From Pseudomonas sp. 5P_3.1_Bac2 (GTDB lineage Bacteria > Pseudomonadota > Gammaproteobacteria > Pseudomonadales > Pseudomonadaceae): a stretch of DNA of 64,000 nucleotides. The DNA lies in the NCBI RefSeq assembly GCF_025465995.1, contig NZ_JANLNY010000006.1, positions 310,001 to 374,000 of the forward strand, written 5' to 3'. Below, piece after piece: positions 35,522-43,812 of this stretch; position 1 is the first letter of the stretch; the number at the start of each line of letters is the position of its first letter. Made by a program: the position numbers and the translations under genes. Below the pieces are notes generated by a model. That model made no database searches and was not told the DNA's origin. It saw nothing but the letters and a program-made list of their open reading frames with translations.

Positions 35522-35589
35522 ATCGTTTGGGGCGTGAAGGTGTATGAAGCCGTCACCCCGCATGAGCACAAACCAACCGCAAAAAGCGC

Positions 35590-36495
35590 CTAGCTAAACT
35601 GCTTGCGGTAAGCCCCGGGCAATACGCCAATCACTTTGTTAAAGGCGCGGGTAAAGGCGGCGATGGAGTGGTAGCCGCAGGCGTCGGCGCTTTCGGCCAC
35701 CGGGTGGCCTTGTTGCAACAAACGGCAGGCCTGGCGCATGCGCAGGCTCTGCAACACCTGGCCAGGCGAGGTGCCGGCCAGCTCCTGAAAACGCTTGGCA
35801 AAGGCGGAACGGGAAAGCCCGCTCAACTCGGCCATTTGTTCCAGCGTCCAAGGCCGTTGCGGTTGGGCGATCAGTTGCTCCAGCAAGGGGCTGAACTGTT
35901 GATGGCGAGCCAAGCCCAACACCCCACCTAAGCCCTCAATCGCCTCGCTCTGTTCGCGCAACACATACATAAACAGCAAGTGACTTAAGCGCTCCAATAA
36001 CGAGTTGGCCGGGCCTTCGGCGCGGCTGCACTCAGCCAAAATCAACTCAAACAATTGGCGGGCGGCACTCGAGCCGGGCGCATCGGCGCGTAGCAATAAA
36101 TAGGCGGGCAGGGCGTCGAGGATCAGGCTGCTGAGGCCCGGGCGAAAGTGAAAGAAGCCACAGACCAACCCCACGCCCTCACGGGCCTTGCCGTCCAGCG
36201 CTTGCATGCTGATGCGCGGGTTATTCAGCGCTTGCGCGGCGGAGGCGGCATTACTCAACCGATAAGGCAGGTCGCGCAGCAAAAACACCGCATCGCCGGC
36301 ACGCAGGGCAATGCTTTCAGCTGGCTCATGCAGATGCAGCCAGCATTCACCTTGCACCACTACATGGAAACTGGCCTGCGCCATGCCCTGGGTGCTGGCC
36401 TGCCAGCTGCCGCAGTAGCGACCGACATGAAACAGACTGGAGTCAAGCTCCAGGCTGTCTAATAACCATTGGTAAGGGGTAGTGGAGAAATTCAT
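35590..36495 (-). CDS. AraC-family regulator with cupin sensor
   Basis: A 301-residue regulator: an N-terminal cupin_6-type sensor domain (about 1-180, with HVVVQGECWLHLHEP) and a C-terminal double helix-turn-helix AraC domain (about 205-300, LEQMAELSGLSRSAFAKRFQ and ADACGYHSIAAFTRAF). Divergent from the AhpD-like gene with about 100 bp between starts, so it probably controls the operon at 36600-41000. Such cupin_6 regulators commonly control oxidoreductase genes; the inducer here is unknown. Confidence 0.88.
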   Translation of the reverse strand: MNFSTTPYQWLLDSLELDSSLFHVGRYCGSWQASTQGMAQASFHVVVQGECWLHLHEPAESIALRAGDAVFLLRDLPYRLSNAASAAQALNNPRISMQALDGKAREGVGLVCGFFHFRPGLSSLILDALPAYLLLRADAPGSSAARQLFELILAECSRAEGPANSLLERLSHLLFMYVLREQSEAIEGLGGVLGLARHQQFSPLLEQLIAQPQRPWTLEQMAELSGLSRSAFAKRFQELAGTSPGQVLQSLRMRQACRLLQQGHPVAESADACGYHSIAAFTRAFNKVIGVLPGAYRKQFS

Positions 36496-36599
36496 CTAAA
36501 CAAAAGACTCAGGAGCAAGTGAACGCGACTTTAGAATATGGCTGATGTTTTTTATAACCAAGACAATAGATCAACACCCCTCAGTCAGGAGTTATGACT

Positions 36600-37154
36600 A
36601 TGTCTCGCGTCACCCTACAGACTCTGGAAACCGCGCCGCAAGAGGCCCAGCCGTTTCTGCAAAATGCCCTGAACAACTCCGGCTTTATTCCCAATCTACT
36701 CGCCGTGCTGGCCAATGCTCCGGCCGCACTGGAAACCTACGTCACCGTTTCCGCCCTTAACGGCAAGGCCAGTCTGGGGCTGGCTGAGCGCGAAGTGATC
36801 CAACTGATCGCCGCCACCACCCACGGCTGCAACTTCTGCGTGGCCGGTCATACCGCCATCGCCCGCAACAAAGCCAAGCTGCCGGAAGAAGTGATTGCCG
36901 CCTTACGCGCCCGTGGTGAGTTGCCCAATGCCCGCTACGAGGCGCTGGCCAGCTTTACCCGCGCGGTGATTGCCACGCGTGGCAATGTCAGCGACAGCGA
37001 CTATCAAGCTTTTAAGGACGCCGGCTTCACCGAGGGCCAAGCCTTGGAAGTGATCCTCGGCGTGAGCCTGGCGACCCTGTGCAACTTTGCCAACAGCTTT
37101 GCCCATACGCCGCTTAACCCGCAGCTGGATGCTTATCGCTGGGAAGGCAACTAA
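36600..37154 (+). CDS. AhpD-like carboxymuconolactone decarboxylase-family protein
   Basis: A 184-residue all-helical protein of the AhpD/CMD fold. The redox motif C77-NF-C80 with His84 (HGCNFCVAGHT) is the alkylhydroperoxidase signature, so a thiol peroxidase or reductase role is likely. ATG at 36600 is used because AGGAG lies eight bases upstream; the ATG at 36594 is only two bases from it. It is the first gene of an operon with the flavin-dependent dehydrogenase-like enzyme and an ABC importer, perhaps dealing with peroxides formed by the flavin chemistry. Confidence 0.85.
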   Translation: MSRVTLQTLETAPQEAQPFLQNALNNSGFIPNLLAVLANAPAALETYVTVSALNGKASLGLAEREVIQLIAATTHGCNFCVAGHTAIARNKAKLPEEVIAALRARGELPNARYEALASFTRAVIATRGNVSDSDYQAFKDAGFTEGQALEVILGVSLATLCNFANSFAHTPLNPQLDAYRWEGN

Positions 37155-37175
37155 GCCTGAATAAGGAGACTCCCC

Positions 37176-38228
37176 ATGCTTAGCGCACAATTGCGTGAAT
37201 GGCTGGAACAACAGGCCGAAGCGCTCGATCTGGGCCAACTCGACGGCGCCGAGCTATTACCGCGCTTGGCGGCAGCGGATCTATTACGTGTAGGCGTGCC
37301 AGAGGTGGAGGGTGGCTTAGGGGGTGATATCAGCGCAGCCGTAGAGGCGGTGACTGAGGTGGCCACCCATTCACTGACCGCTGCCTTTGTGCTGTGGGGA
37401 CAGCGCTCATTTATTGAGTTCTTGCTGCAAAGCACCAACCAGTCACTGCAACAGCGTTTGCTACCGGCTTTGTTGCAGGGCGAGCTAGCTGGCGCCAGTG
37501 GCCTGTCCAATGCCATGAAGTTTCTCAGCGGCATCGAGCAGTTGGGCGTACAGGCCAGCGCCCAAGGCGACGGCTATGTGCTTAACGGGCGCTTGCCGTG
37601 GGTGACCAATCTGCGCAAGCAAGGCTTTGTGGTGGCCGCTGCGGTTGAACGCAGCGATGGCTCGGCGTTTATCGCCGCCATCGACAGCCAGCAACCAGGT
37701 CTGCACCGCGGTGATGATTTGCAATTGCTCGGTATGCAATCGAGCAACACCGCAGCCGTGCAGTTGCACGATGTAAACCTGCCTGCCAGCGCGGTGATCG
37801 CTGAGGATGCGCGCAGTTTTCTGGCTCGGGTGCGGCCGTGTTTTCTCGCCCTGCAGTGCGCCATGGCGCTGGGCTTGGCACGCCGTTCGGTGGCCGAGAT
37901 AGCGGCGCACTTGGCCGGTAGCCGCTGCGTGTTGGCGGCGGAATTTAGCCAATTGCAACGCGACTTGGTCGGCATCCGCGAGCAACTGCACCAAGGCCTG
38001 CGCGAGCAGCGTTTTCTCAACCAGCCGCAGGAGCTGTTTAAGCTGCGCATCGCCTTGGCCGGCCTGACCAGTCAAGCCGTGCAGCTGGAACTGCAAGCCA
38101 GTGGTGGCCGGGCCTATTTACAGCCCTATGGCGCCGGCTTTGCCAGACGTTGGCGCGAGTCGGCGTTTATTCCGGTGATCACCCCAAGTCTGGTGCAATT
38201 GCGTGGTGAGCTGGAGCGTGAGGCATGA
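37176..38228 (+). CDS. Acyl-CoA dehydrogenase-fold flavoprotein (DszC/SfnB-like monooxygenase candidate)
   Basis: A 350-residue protein with the acyl-CoA dehydrogenase fold: N-terminal helices, a central beta domain (about 105-200, with GASGLSNAMK and WVTNLRKQGF) and a C-terminal four-helix domain. It lacks the general-base pattern of true acyl-CoA dehydrogenases as far as I can see and is shorter. Among sulfur clusters, this fold is used by flavin-dependent desulfurisation enzymes such as DszC and SfnB. It sits between an AhpD-like gene and an ABC importer, so a role in oxidising the imported organosulfur compound is likely but inferred. Stop overlaps the ATPase start by four bases (ATGA). 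Confidence 0.75.
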   Translation: MLSAQLREWLEQQAEALDLGQLDGAELLPRLAAADLLRVGVPEVEGGLGGDISAAVEAVTEVATHSLTAAFVLWGQRSFIEFLLQSTNQSLQQRLLPALLQGELAGASGLSNAMKFLSGIEQLGVQASAQGDGYVLNGRLPWVTNLRKQGFVVAAAVERSDGSAFIAAIDSQQPGLHRGDDLQLLGMQSSNTAAVQLHDVNLPASAVIAEDARSFLARVRPCFLALQCAMALGLARRSVAEIAAHLAGSRCVLAAEFSQLQRDLVGIREQLHQGLREQRFLNQPQELFKLRIALAGLTSQAVQLELQASGGRAYLQPYGAGFARRWRESAFIPVITPSLVQLRGELEREA

Positions 38229-39025
38229 GCCAGGTACTGTTAGAGGCCCGCGATATTGCCTTGGGCTATGGCCAGGGCGCGGGCTTTCGGCAGGTATTGC
38301 AGCGGTTTTCCCTAAGCCTCAAGCCTGGCGAACTGGTGACGATTCTCGGCCCCAGCGGGGTGGGTAAGTCCAGCCTGCTGCGGGTGTTGGCCGGTTTGCA
38401 AAAGCCGCAGCAAGGCCAGGTGCTGATCAATGGCGAGGTGCTTAAAGGGGCGCATCCGCGCCTGGCCGTAGCGTTTCAGGACCCCTCCTTGTTGCCCTGG
38501 TTGAGCATGGAAGACAACGTCGCCTTTGGCCTCGATTTCAAATCCCAAGGACGCAGCTCGGCGGCGGATAAACAAGCGCGGGTGCAGCGTGCGATTGACG
38601 CGGTAGGTCTGGCTCACGCGCGCGGTTTGTATCCCGCACAGTTGTCCGGTGGCATGGCCCAGCGCACAGCGTTGGCGCGCTGCCTGGCCCGCGAGCCGCA
38701 GGTGCTGCTGTTGGATGAACCCTTCGCCGCGCTGGATGAAGTCAATCGCGCGGATATGCAGCAACTGCTGGTCAACCTGCTGCACGAACGGCAGACCGCA
38801 GCCGTGCTGATCACCCATGACATTGATGAAGCACTGCTGTTGTCCGAGCGGATTTTGCTACTGGGTGGCAGCCCAGCGCACACGCTCGATCAGTGGCACA
38901 TCGAGCTGCCGCAGCCGCGTGCGGATCTGGTCGATGAGCTGGGCGCCTTGCGCGTCGACATCCTCAAAACCCTACGGCGGGCGAGCCGCAAACCATCCCT
39001 TGCCCTTGAACCCGCTGGAGTTTAA
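38225..39025 (+). CDS. ABC transporter ATP-binding protein, SsuB/TauB type
   Basis: A 266-residue ATPase with Walker A GPSGVGKSS (42-50), signature LSGGMAQR and Walker B VLLLDEPFAALDEVNRADM. The N-terminal insert GQGAGFRQVLQRF is unlike its neighbours. It overlaps the preceding flavoprotein gene and is followed two bases later by the binding protein and then the permease, completing one importer. Confidence 0.92.
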   Translation: MSQVLLEARDIALGYGQGAGFRQVLQRFSLSLKPGELVTILGPSGVGKSSLLRVLAGLQKPQQGQVLINGEVLKGAHPRLAVAFQDPSLLPWLSMEDNVAFGLDFKSQGRSSAADKQARVQRAIDAVGLAHARGLYPAQLSGGMAQRTALARCLAREPQVLLLDEPFAALDEVNRADMQQLLVNLLHERQTAAVLITHDIDEALLLSERILLLGGSPAHTLDQWHIELPQPRADLVDELGALRVDILKTLRRASRKPSLALEPAGV

Positions 39026-39027
39026 CC

Positions 39028-40227
39028 ATGTGCCTTGATGACCCTACCCACAGCCGCCGCGACTTCCTCAAACTCAGCAGCTTGCTCACCGCTGCCGGCG
39101 CCTTGCCGCTGCTAAGCAGCCTGCAAGCCCGCGCCGCCAGCGAGCCGGATGCGCCTGTGCGGATTGGCTACCTGCCCATCACCGACGCCACACCCTTGTT
39201 GGTGGCGCACAACAACGGCTTGTTTGAGGCTGAGGGGATTAAGTCCGAGCGCCCGGTGTTGCTGCGCAGTTGGGCGCAGGTGATCGAGGCGTTTATCTCA
39301 GGCCAGGTCAACGTCATTCATTTGCTCTCGCCCATGACCCTGTGGGCGCGCTACGGCAGCAAGGTGCCGGCCAAAGTGGTGGCGTGGAACCATGTCGGCG
39401 GTTCGGGGCTGACCGTGGCGCCGGACATTACCGAGATCAAGCAGCTGGGCGGCAAGTCCATCGCCATCCCGTTCTGGTATTCGATTCATAACGTGGTGGT
39501 GCAGCAACTGCTGCGCGACAGCGGCCTGACCCCGGTGAGCAAGGGCGCCAACAGCCAAGTTGCAGCCAATGAGGTCAACCTGGTGGTGCTGCCGCCAGCG
39601 GATATGCCGCCGGCGTTGGTCAGCCAGCGCATCGCCGGCTATATCGTCGCCGAGCCGTTCAATGCCCTGGCCGAGAACCTCAAGGTTGGCCGCGTGCAGC
39701 GCTTTACCGGCGATGTGTGGCGCAATCACGCCTGCTGCGTGGTGTTTATGCACGAGCATGATTTGAACAACCGTCCCGAGTGGTCGCAGAAGGTGGTCAA
39801 CGCCATCGTCAAAGCGCAACTGTGGACCCGCGATCATCGCGCCGAGGCCGCGCAATTGCTGTCCAAAGACGGCGCCAACCGCTACACCCCGCATGCCCCT
39901 GAAGTGCTTAACCGCGTACTGGCACCCGCGCCCAGTGAGCGCGAAGGTTATCTGGCCAGCGGCGCGATCCAGCATGGCGACTGGGCCGATAAACGCATTG
40001 ATTTCCAACCCTATCCTTTCCCCAGCTACACCGAGGAGCTGGTGCGCCGCCTGCAACACACGGTGATCGAAGGCAACAGCAACTTCCTTGCCGGGCTTGA
40101 TCCCGTCGCCACGGCGCAGGATTTAGTCGATGACCGCTTTGTGCGCCGCAGCATTGCGGCCGTGGGTGGCCTGCAAGCCTTTGGTGCGCCCGAGAGCTTT
40201 ACCCGCAGAGAGGAGATCAGCCTCTGA
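39028..40227 (+). CDS. ABC substrate-binding protein with Tat signal (NrtA/SsuA superfamily)
   Basis: A 399-residue binding protein. The leader contains a twin-arginine motif SRRDFLK at residues 9-15 followed by a hydrophobic stretch ending LQARAAS, so it should be exported folded through Tat, not Sec; other binding proteins in the window have Sec or lipoprotein signals. The body begins VRIGYLPITDATPLLVAHNNG, matching the nitrate/sulfonate binding group (NMT1/NrtA-like). Its 399 residues are longer than SsuA. Tat export may mean a bound cofactor or fast folding; the ligand is unknown. The stop overlaps the permease ATG by one base. Confidence 0.88.
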   Translation: MCLDDPTHSRRDFLKLSSLLTAAGALPLLSSLQARAASEPDAPVRIGYLPITDATPLLVAHNNGLFEAEGIKSERPVLLRSWAQVIEAFISGQVNVIHLLSPMTLWARYGSKVPAKVVAWNHVGGSGLTVAPDITEIKQLGGKSIAIPFWYSIHNVVVQQLLRDSGLTPVSKGANSQVAANEVNLVVLPPADMPPALVSQRIAGYIVAEPFNALAENLKVGRVQRFTGDVWRNHACCVVFMHEHDLNNRPEWSQKVVNAIVKAQLWTRDHRAEAAQLLSKDGANRYTPHAPEVLNRVLAPAPSEREGYLASGAIQHGDWADKRIDFQPYPFPSYTEELVRRLQHTVIEGNSNFLAGLDPVATAQDLVDDRFVRRSIAAVGGLQAFGAPESFTRREEISL

Positions 40228-41000
40228 TGGCAGCTTTACGTACACAGCTCAGGCCTTGGGGCCTGGGCTTGTTGGGGCTGGGCAGTGTGTTTGCCCTATG
40301 GTGGTTGGGCATGGCGCTGTTTAGCAGTGGCGCTGGCCTGGCCGCGTTGTTTACCCCGCAGGCGACCTTAAGCAGCTTGTTTGAGCTACTCCAGCGTCCG
40401 GAGCTGTTCGAGCATGTGTGGGTCAGCCTTAAACGCATCTTTATTGGTTTGGCTTTGGCCCTGCTGATCGGCGTGCCGCTGGGTTTGCTGGTGGGCAGTT
40501 GGCGCAATCTGGAGTGGGCGACCACGCCTGCGTTTCAGTTTTTACGGATGATCTCGCCGCTGTCCTGGATGCCCATTGCGGTGATGCTAATGGGCGTGGG
40601 TGATCAGCCGATTTACTTCCTGCTGGCTTTCGCAGCGGTGTGGCCGATTCTGCTCAACACCGCCGCGGGGGTTAAACAGCTGGATAGCCGCTGGCTGCAA
40701 CTGGCACGCAGCCTGAGTGCCTCGCGCTGGGAAACCTTGTCGCGGGTGGTCATCCCCGGCGTGCTCGGCCATGTGCTGACCGGCGTGCGTTTGGCCATCG
40801 GCATTCTATGGATCGTGCTGGTGCCCTGCGAAATGCTCGGCGTCAGCGCCGGGCTCGGCTACTACATCCTCGACACCCGCGACCGCTTGGCTTACTCCGA
40901 GCTGATGGCGATGGTCCTGCTGATCGGCGTTCTGGGCTTCTGCCTCGACGCCAGCGCGCGCGCCCTCTATGCCCGCTGGAGTCATGGGGCAGGGCGGTGA
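40227..41000 (+). CDS. ABC transporter permease, SsuC/TauC type
   Basis: A 257-residue inner-membrane permease with about six hydrophobic segments and the coupling loop LARSLSASRWETLSRVVIPG. Last gene of the operon that starts at 36600, overlapping the binding-protein stop by one base. Works with the ATPase at 38225. Confidence 0.9.
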   Translation: MAALRTQLRPWGLGLLGLGSVFALWWLGMALFSSGAGLAALFTPQATLSSLFELLQRPELFEHVWVSLKRIFIGLALALLIGVPLGLLVGSWRNLEWATTPAFQFLRMISPLSWMPIAVMLMGVGDQPIYFLLAFAAVWPILLNTAAGVKQLDSRWLQLARSLSASRWETLSRVVIPGVLGHVLTGVRLAIGILWIVLVPCEMLGVSAGLGYYILDTRDRLAYSELMAMVLLIGVLGFCLDASARALYARWSHGAGR

Positions 41001-41106
41001 TTAGCTTTGCCTAATGCCCATTTTTGACACTATTAGAAATTGGTAGTGTTGAGAGAGATGAGATTTTATTGCACGATCGTTCTCTTTATTAGGTGAGGGC
41101 ATTACG

Positions 41107-41373
41107 ATGGCAAAAATTTCTGTTTCTGCTTTTGAAGCAAAGGTCTTTGAGTTGGAAGAAGTGAGAATCGTTGTCCGTGCTGACCCCAATGCTCTCGTAG
41201 AGGACTATGACTATCAGCGTGGAGCAAGTGGGGTGACTTCAATTACAAGATGGCTGGATACACGCGTAAAGCCATTACTCGGAGACTTCAAGGCGGTTGT
41301 GGTTGATGGCGAAGGATCGATTCCCAATGGGCGTACACATATGGCTAAGTTGAAGAAGAGCTACATCGACTAA
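41107..41373 (+). CDS. Small uncharacterised protein, 88 residues
   Basis: Not recognised. A soluble, mixed alpha/beta-looking protein starting MAKISVSAFEAKVFELEEVR, with no signal peptide, membrane helix, Cys or obvious motif. GAGGGC precedes the ATG by seven bases and the upstream 70 bp are AT-rich, so it has its own promoter. Its lower GC and codon use differ from the flanking sulfonate operons, and a diverged 206-bp repeat copy follows within 40 bp, which suggests recent acquisition. Function cannot be assigned. Confidence 0.6.
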   Translation: MAKISVSAFEAKVFELEEVRIVVRADPNALVEDYDYQRGASGVTSITRWLDTRVKPLLGDFKAVVVDGEGSIPNGRTHMAKLKKSYID

Positions 41374-41822
41374 TCTACGTGGGGTGTTTGAAACCGCTAA
41401 CGCGCATCTTGTGGGGTGTGTGACGTCCCTAGAGTGTGTTAAGCCGCCAGCGGCCTTCACACACCGAGCCGCGGGCATCCCAAGCTCCCCACAAAACCCA
41501 AGGCGGCCAAGCTTCGCGTTGACCGCCCTACGTCGAGGTTGGGCATGCCTGTGTAGGGTGGTTGCGTAGGGTGGTCAACGCCGCGCAGCGGCTTGGCCAC
41601 CGTTCGCTAAAGCACGCCAACAAATCCCCCCGCGCACTCGTGCGCCAAGCCACTTTGCCCGTCATAAACATATTCATAAATGTTATTTAAATTTAGTTTT
41701 TTATACCTGTAGATTCACTCCATGCGTACCCGCCGACCAATCGGCGCGCCGCACTTGATACAGGGCTTAAGCCCGGTTTTCACAGTGGGCGCCGATAGGT
41801 GCTCAAATTTGGAGTGATCCTT
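41374..41822. promoter_or_regulatory. Repeat copy plus promoter region of the TauD-like operon
   Basis: 449-bp gap. 41411-41601 is a single diverged copy of the 206-bp repeat. 41655-41720 is AT-rich with CATAAACATAT (41663-41673, also at 1650-1660), TTCATAAA at 41673-41680 and the inverted pair AACAT/ATGTT (41667-41671/41680-41684). GGAG at 41811-41814 is the ribosome site of the dioxygenase. Confidence 0.55.
41411..41601. repeat. Dispersed copy of the 206-bp repeat
   Basis: Shares the blocks CGGCCTTCAC, CCCAAGCTCCCCACAAAACC, AAGCTTCGCGTTGACCGCCC and GGTGGTCAACGCCGCGCAGC with the array at 34869-35521, with small insertions and substitutions. Intergenic, between the 88-residue gene and the TauD-like operon. 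Confidence 0.85.
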
Positions 41823-42722
41823 ATGTCGGCGTTTGCCACTTCCCTGTCGTTGTCCCTGGATGCACTGCCTCAGCAGTTCGAAATCAAACCCTTTGCTGCG
41901 CCCCTAGGCGCCGAAATTATCGGCCTCGACCTAAGCAAACCGCTGACCGAAGCGGACTTCAAACGCATTCACCAAGCCCATCTGGATCATGCCTTGCTGG
42001 TGTTCCGTAACCAGCAAATCACTCCTGAACAACAGATTGCTTTCAGCCGCCGTTTTGGCGATCTGCAGATCCACGTACTCAAACAATTTCTGCTGGCCGA
42101 TCATCCGGAAATTTTTATCATCTCCAATATCATCGAGAACGGTCAGCCCATTGGTTTAGGCGATGCTGGCAAGTTCTGGCACTCCGACCTCTCCTATAAA
42201 GAGCTGCCGAGTCTGGGCTCCATGCTGCTGGCCATTGAGCTGCCAGAGGAGGGCGGCGATACCCTGTTTGCCAGCCAGCAACGGGTCTACGCGAGCTTGC
42301 CTGAGCACTTGAAAAAGGCTATCGAGGGTCGCCGCGCCGCGCATTCCTACACCGCCCGCTATGACGATGAAGTCGTGGTCGGCGTGCAGCGCCCCAAACT
42401 GACCCCGGCGCAACTGGCTGAGGTCAAATCCGTGGTGCATCCGGTGGTGCGTACTCACCCGGAGACGGGCGAGAAGGTGCTGTTCGTGAACGAGAACTTC
42501 ACCACCCATATTCTGGATATTCCCGAAGACGAAAGCCGCCAATTGCTGGCCGAGCTGTTCGCCCACAGCGCCCGCGCCGAATTTATCTACCGCCACCAGT
42601 GGCAGCCCCACGACATGCTGTTTTGGGACAACCGCGCCTTGGTCCACTTAGCCGCTGGCTGCCCGCTCGATCAGCGCCGGCGTATGCACCGCACCACCAT
42701 CCAAGGTGATGCCCCGTTCTGA
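41823..42722 (+). CDS. TauD/TfdA-family alpha-ketoglutarate dioxygenase 3
   Basis: A 299-residue iron/alpha-ketoglutarate dioxygenase with ligands in FWHSDLSYKE and a distal His in NRALVHLA, and the C-terminal RRRMHRTTIQGD anchor. Closer to TfdA/TauD-like enzymes with HSD than to AtsK. ATG at 41823 has GGAG eight bases before it. It heads an operon with a binding protein, ATPase and permease, the arrangement of tauABCD with the dioxygenase first; taurine or another sulfonate is the probable substrate, but the Cys/Met pattern (four Met, one Cys) and sequence do not settle it. Confidence 0.87.
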   Translation: MSAFATSLSLSLDALPQQFEIKPFAAPLGAEIIGLDLSKPLTEADFKRIHQAHLDHALLVFRNQQITPEQQIAFSRRFGDLQIHVLKQFLLADHPEIFIISNIIENGQPIGLGDAGKFWHSDLSYKELPSLGSMLLAIELPEEGGDTLFASQQRVYASLPEHLKKAIEGRRAAHSYTARYDDEVVVGVQRPKLTPAQLAEVKSVVHPVVRTHPETGEKVLFVNENFTTHILDIPEDESRQLLAELFAHSARAEFIYRHQWQPHDMLFWDNRALVHLAAGCPLDQRRRMHRTTIQGDAPF

Positions 42723-42765
42723 GTCTGCCCGCCAACACTTCTAACAAGGTTTAAGGAGCTTGATC

Positions 42766-43809
42766 ATGGCCCAAGGTAAAACTGTTCCCTTTGCACATCG
42801 CATCAGTCGTTTGGCCGCTGGCATTGGCCTGAGTCTGAGCCTGGTGGTCGGCAGCCTGCTGACGCCCGCCACGGCCCAGGCTGAAGGGAAAATCCGCATC
42901 GCCGAGCAGTTCGGTATCGTCTACCTGCTGCTCAACGTGGTACGCGACCAGCAACTGATTGAGAAACACGGCAAGGCCGAAGGCGTCGACATCAAAGTCG
43001 ACTGGTTGCAACTCTCCGGTGGCGCGGCGATTAACGACGCGTTGCTGGCCGGCTCGATTGATATCGCCGGCGCCGGCATCGGCCCGCTGCTGACCATATG
43101 GGATCGCACCCAGGGCCGGCAAAACGTCAAAGGCGTGGCTTCGCTCGGCAACTTCCCGTACTACCTGCTGAGCAGCAATCCGAATGTAAAAACCATCGCC
43201 GATATCAGCGAGAAGGACCGCATCGCCTTGCCCGCCGTGGGCGTCTCGGTGCAGTCGCGGTTCCTTCAATACGCGGTGGCCAAGCAGTGGGGCGATAAGG
43301 AATTCGACCGCTTAGATAAGTACACCGTGGCGCTGCCGCACCCGGATGCCACGGCGGCGCTGCTGTCTGGCGGCACTGAACTGAACGGCCACTTCTCCAA
43401 CCCGCCGTTCCAGGATCAAGCCTTGGCCAACCCGAACGTGCATGTGGTGCTCGACACCTACGAGTTGCTCGGCCCGAACTCGCCGACCGTGCTGTATTCC
43501 ACCGAGAAATTCCGCGAGGAAAACCCGAAAACCTACAAAGCCTTTGTTGAGGCCTTGGCTGAAGCCGCGCAGTTTGCCCAGAACGATAAAGCCGCTGCCG
43601 CCGACACCTATATCCGTGTCACTGGCGCCAAGATCAGCAAGGAAGAACTGCTGAAGATCATCGACAACCCGCGCTTTGAATTCAGCGTCACGCCGACCAA
43701 CACCTACAAGTTGGCGGAGTTCCTCAACCGCGTGGGCGCGATCAAAAACAAACCGGCGTCTTGGCAGGATTACTTCTTCGCCGACCCCGCCATTGGTGCA
43801 GGTAGCTAA
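42766..43809 (+). CDS. Sulfonate-type ABC substrate-binding protein lacking Met and Cys
   Basis: A 347-residue SsuA-family binding protein. The signal peptide ends near residue 39 (TPATAQAEG), and the body starts KIRIAEQFGIVYLLLN. Apart from the initiator there is no Met and no Cys in the whole protein, the extreme of sulfur sparing in this window. AAGGAG ends seven bases before the ATG. It lies between the dioxygenase and the ATPase of the same operon, so its ligand should be the dioxygenase substrate. Confidence 0.9.
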   Translation: MAQGKTVPFAHRISRLAAGIGLSLSLVVGSLLTPATAQAEGKIRIAEQFGIVYLLLNVVRDQQLIEKHGKAEGVDIKVDWLQLSGGAAINDALLAGSIDIAGAGIGPLLTIWDRTQGRQNVKGVASLGNFPYYLLSSNPNVKTIADISEKDRIALPAVGVSVQSRFLQYAVAKQWGDKEFDRLDKYTVALPHPDATAALLSGGTELNGHFSNPPFQDQALANPNVHVVLDTYELLGPNSPTVLYSTEKFREENPKTYKAFVEALAEAAQFAQNDKAAAADTYIRVTGAKISKEELLKIIDNPRFEFSVTPTNTYKLAEFLNRVGAIKNKPASWQDYFFADPAIGAGS

Positions 43810-43812
43810 GTC

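Noticed and set aside
35028..35593. Small open frames within the tandem 206-bp array on both strands
   Set aside because: They repeat with each unit because of its period, share the same peptide, and have no ribosome sites; repeat artefacts.
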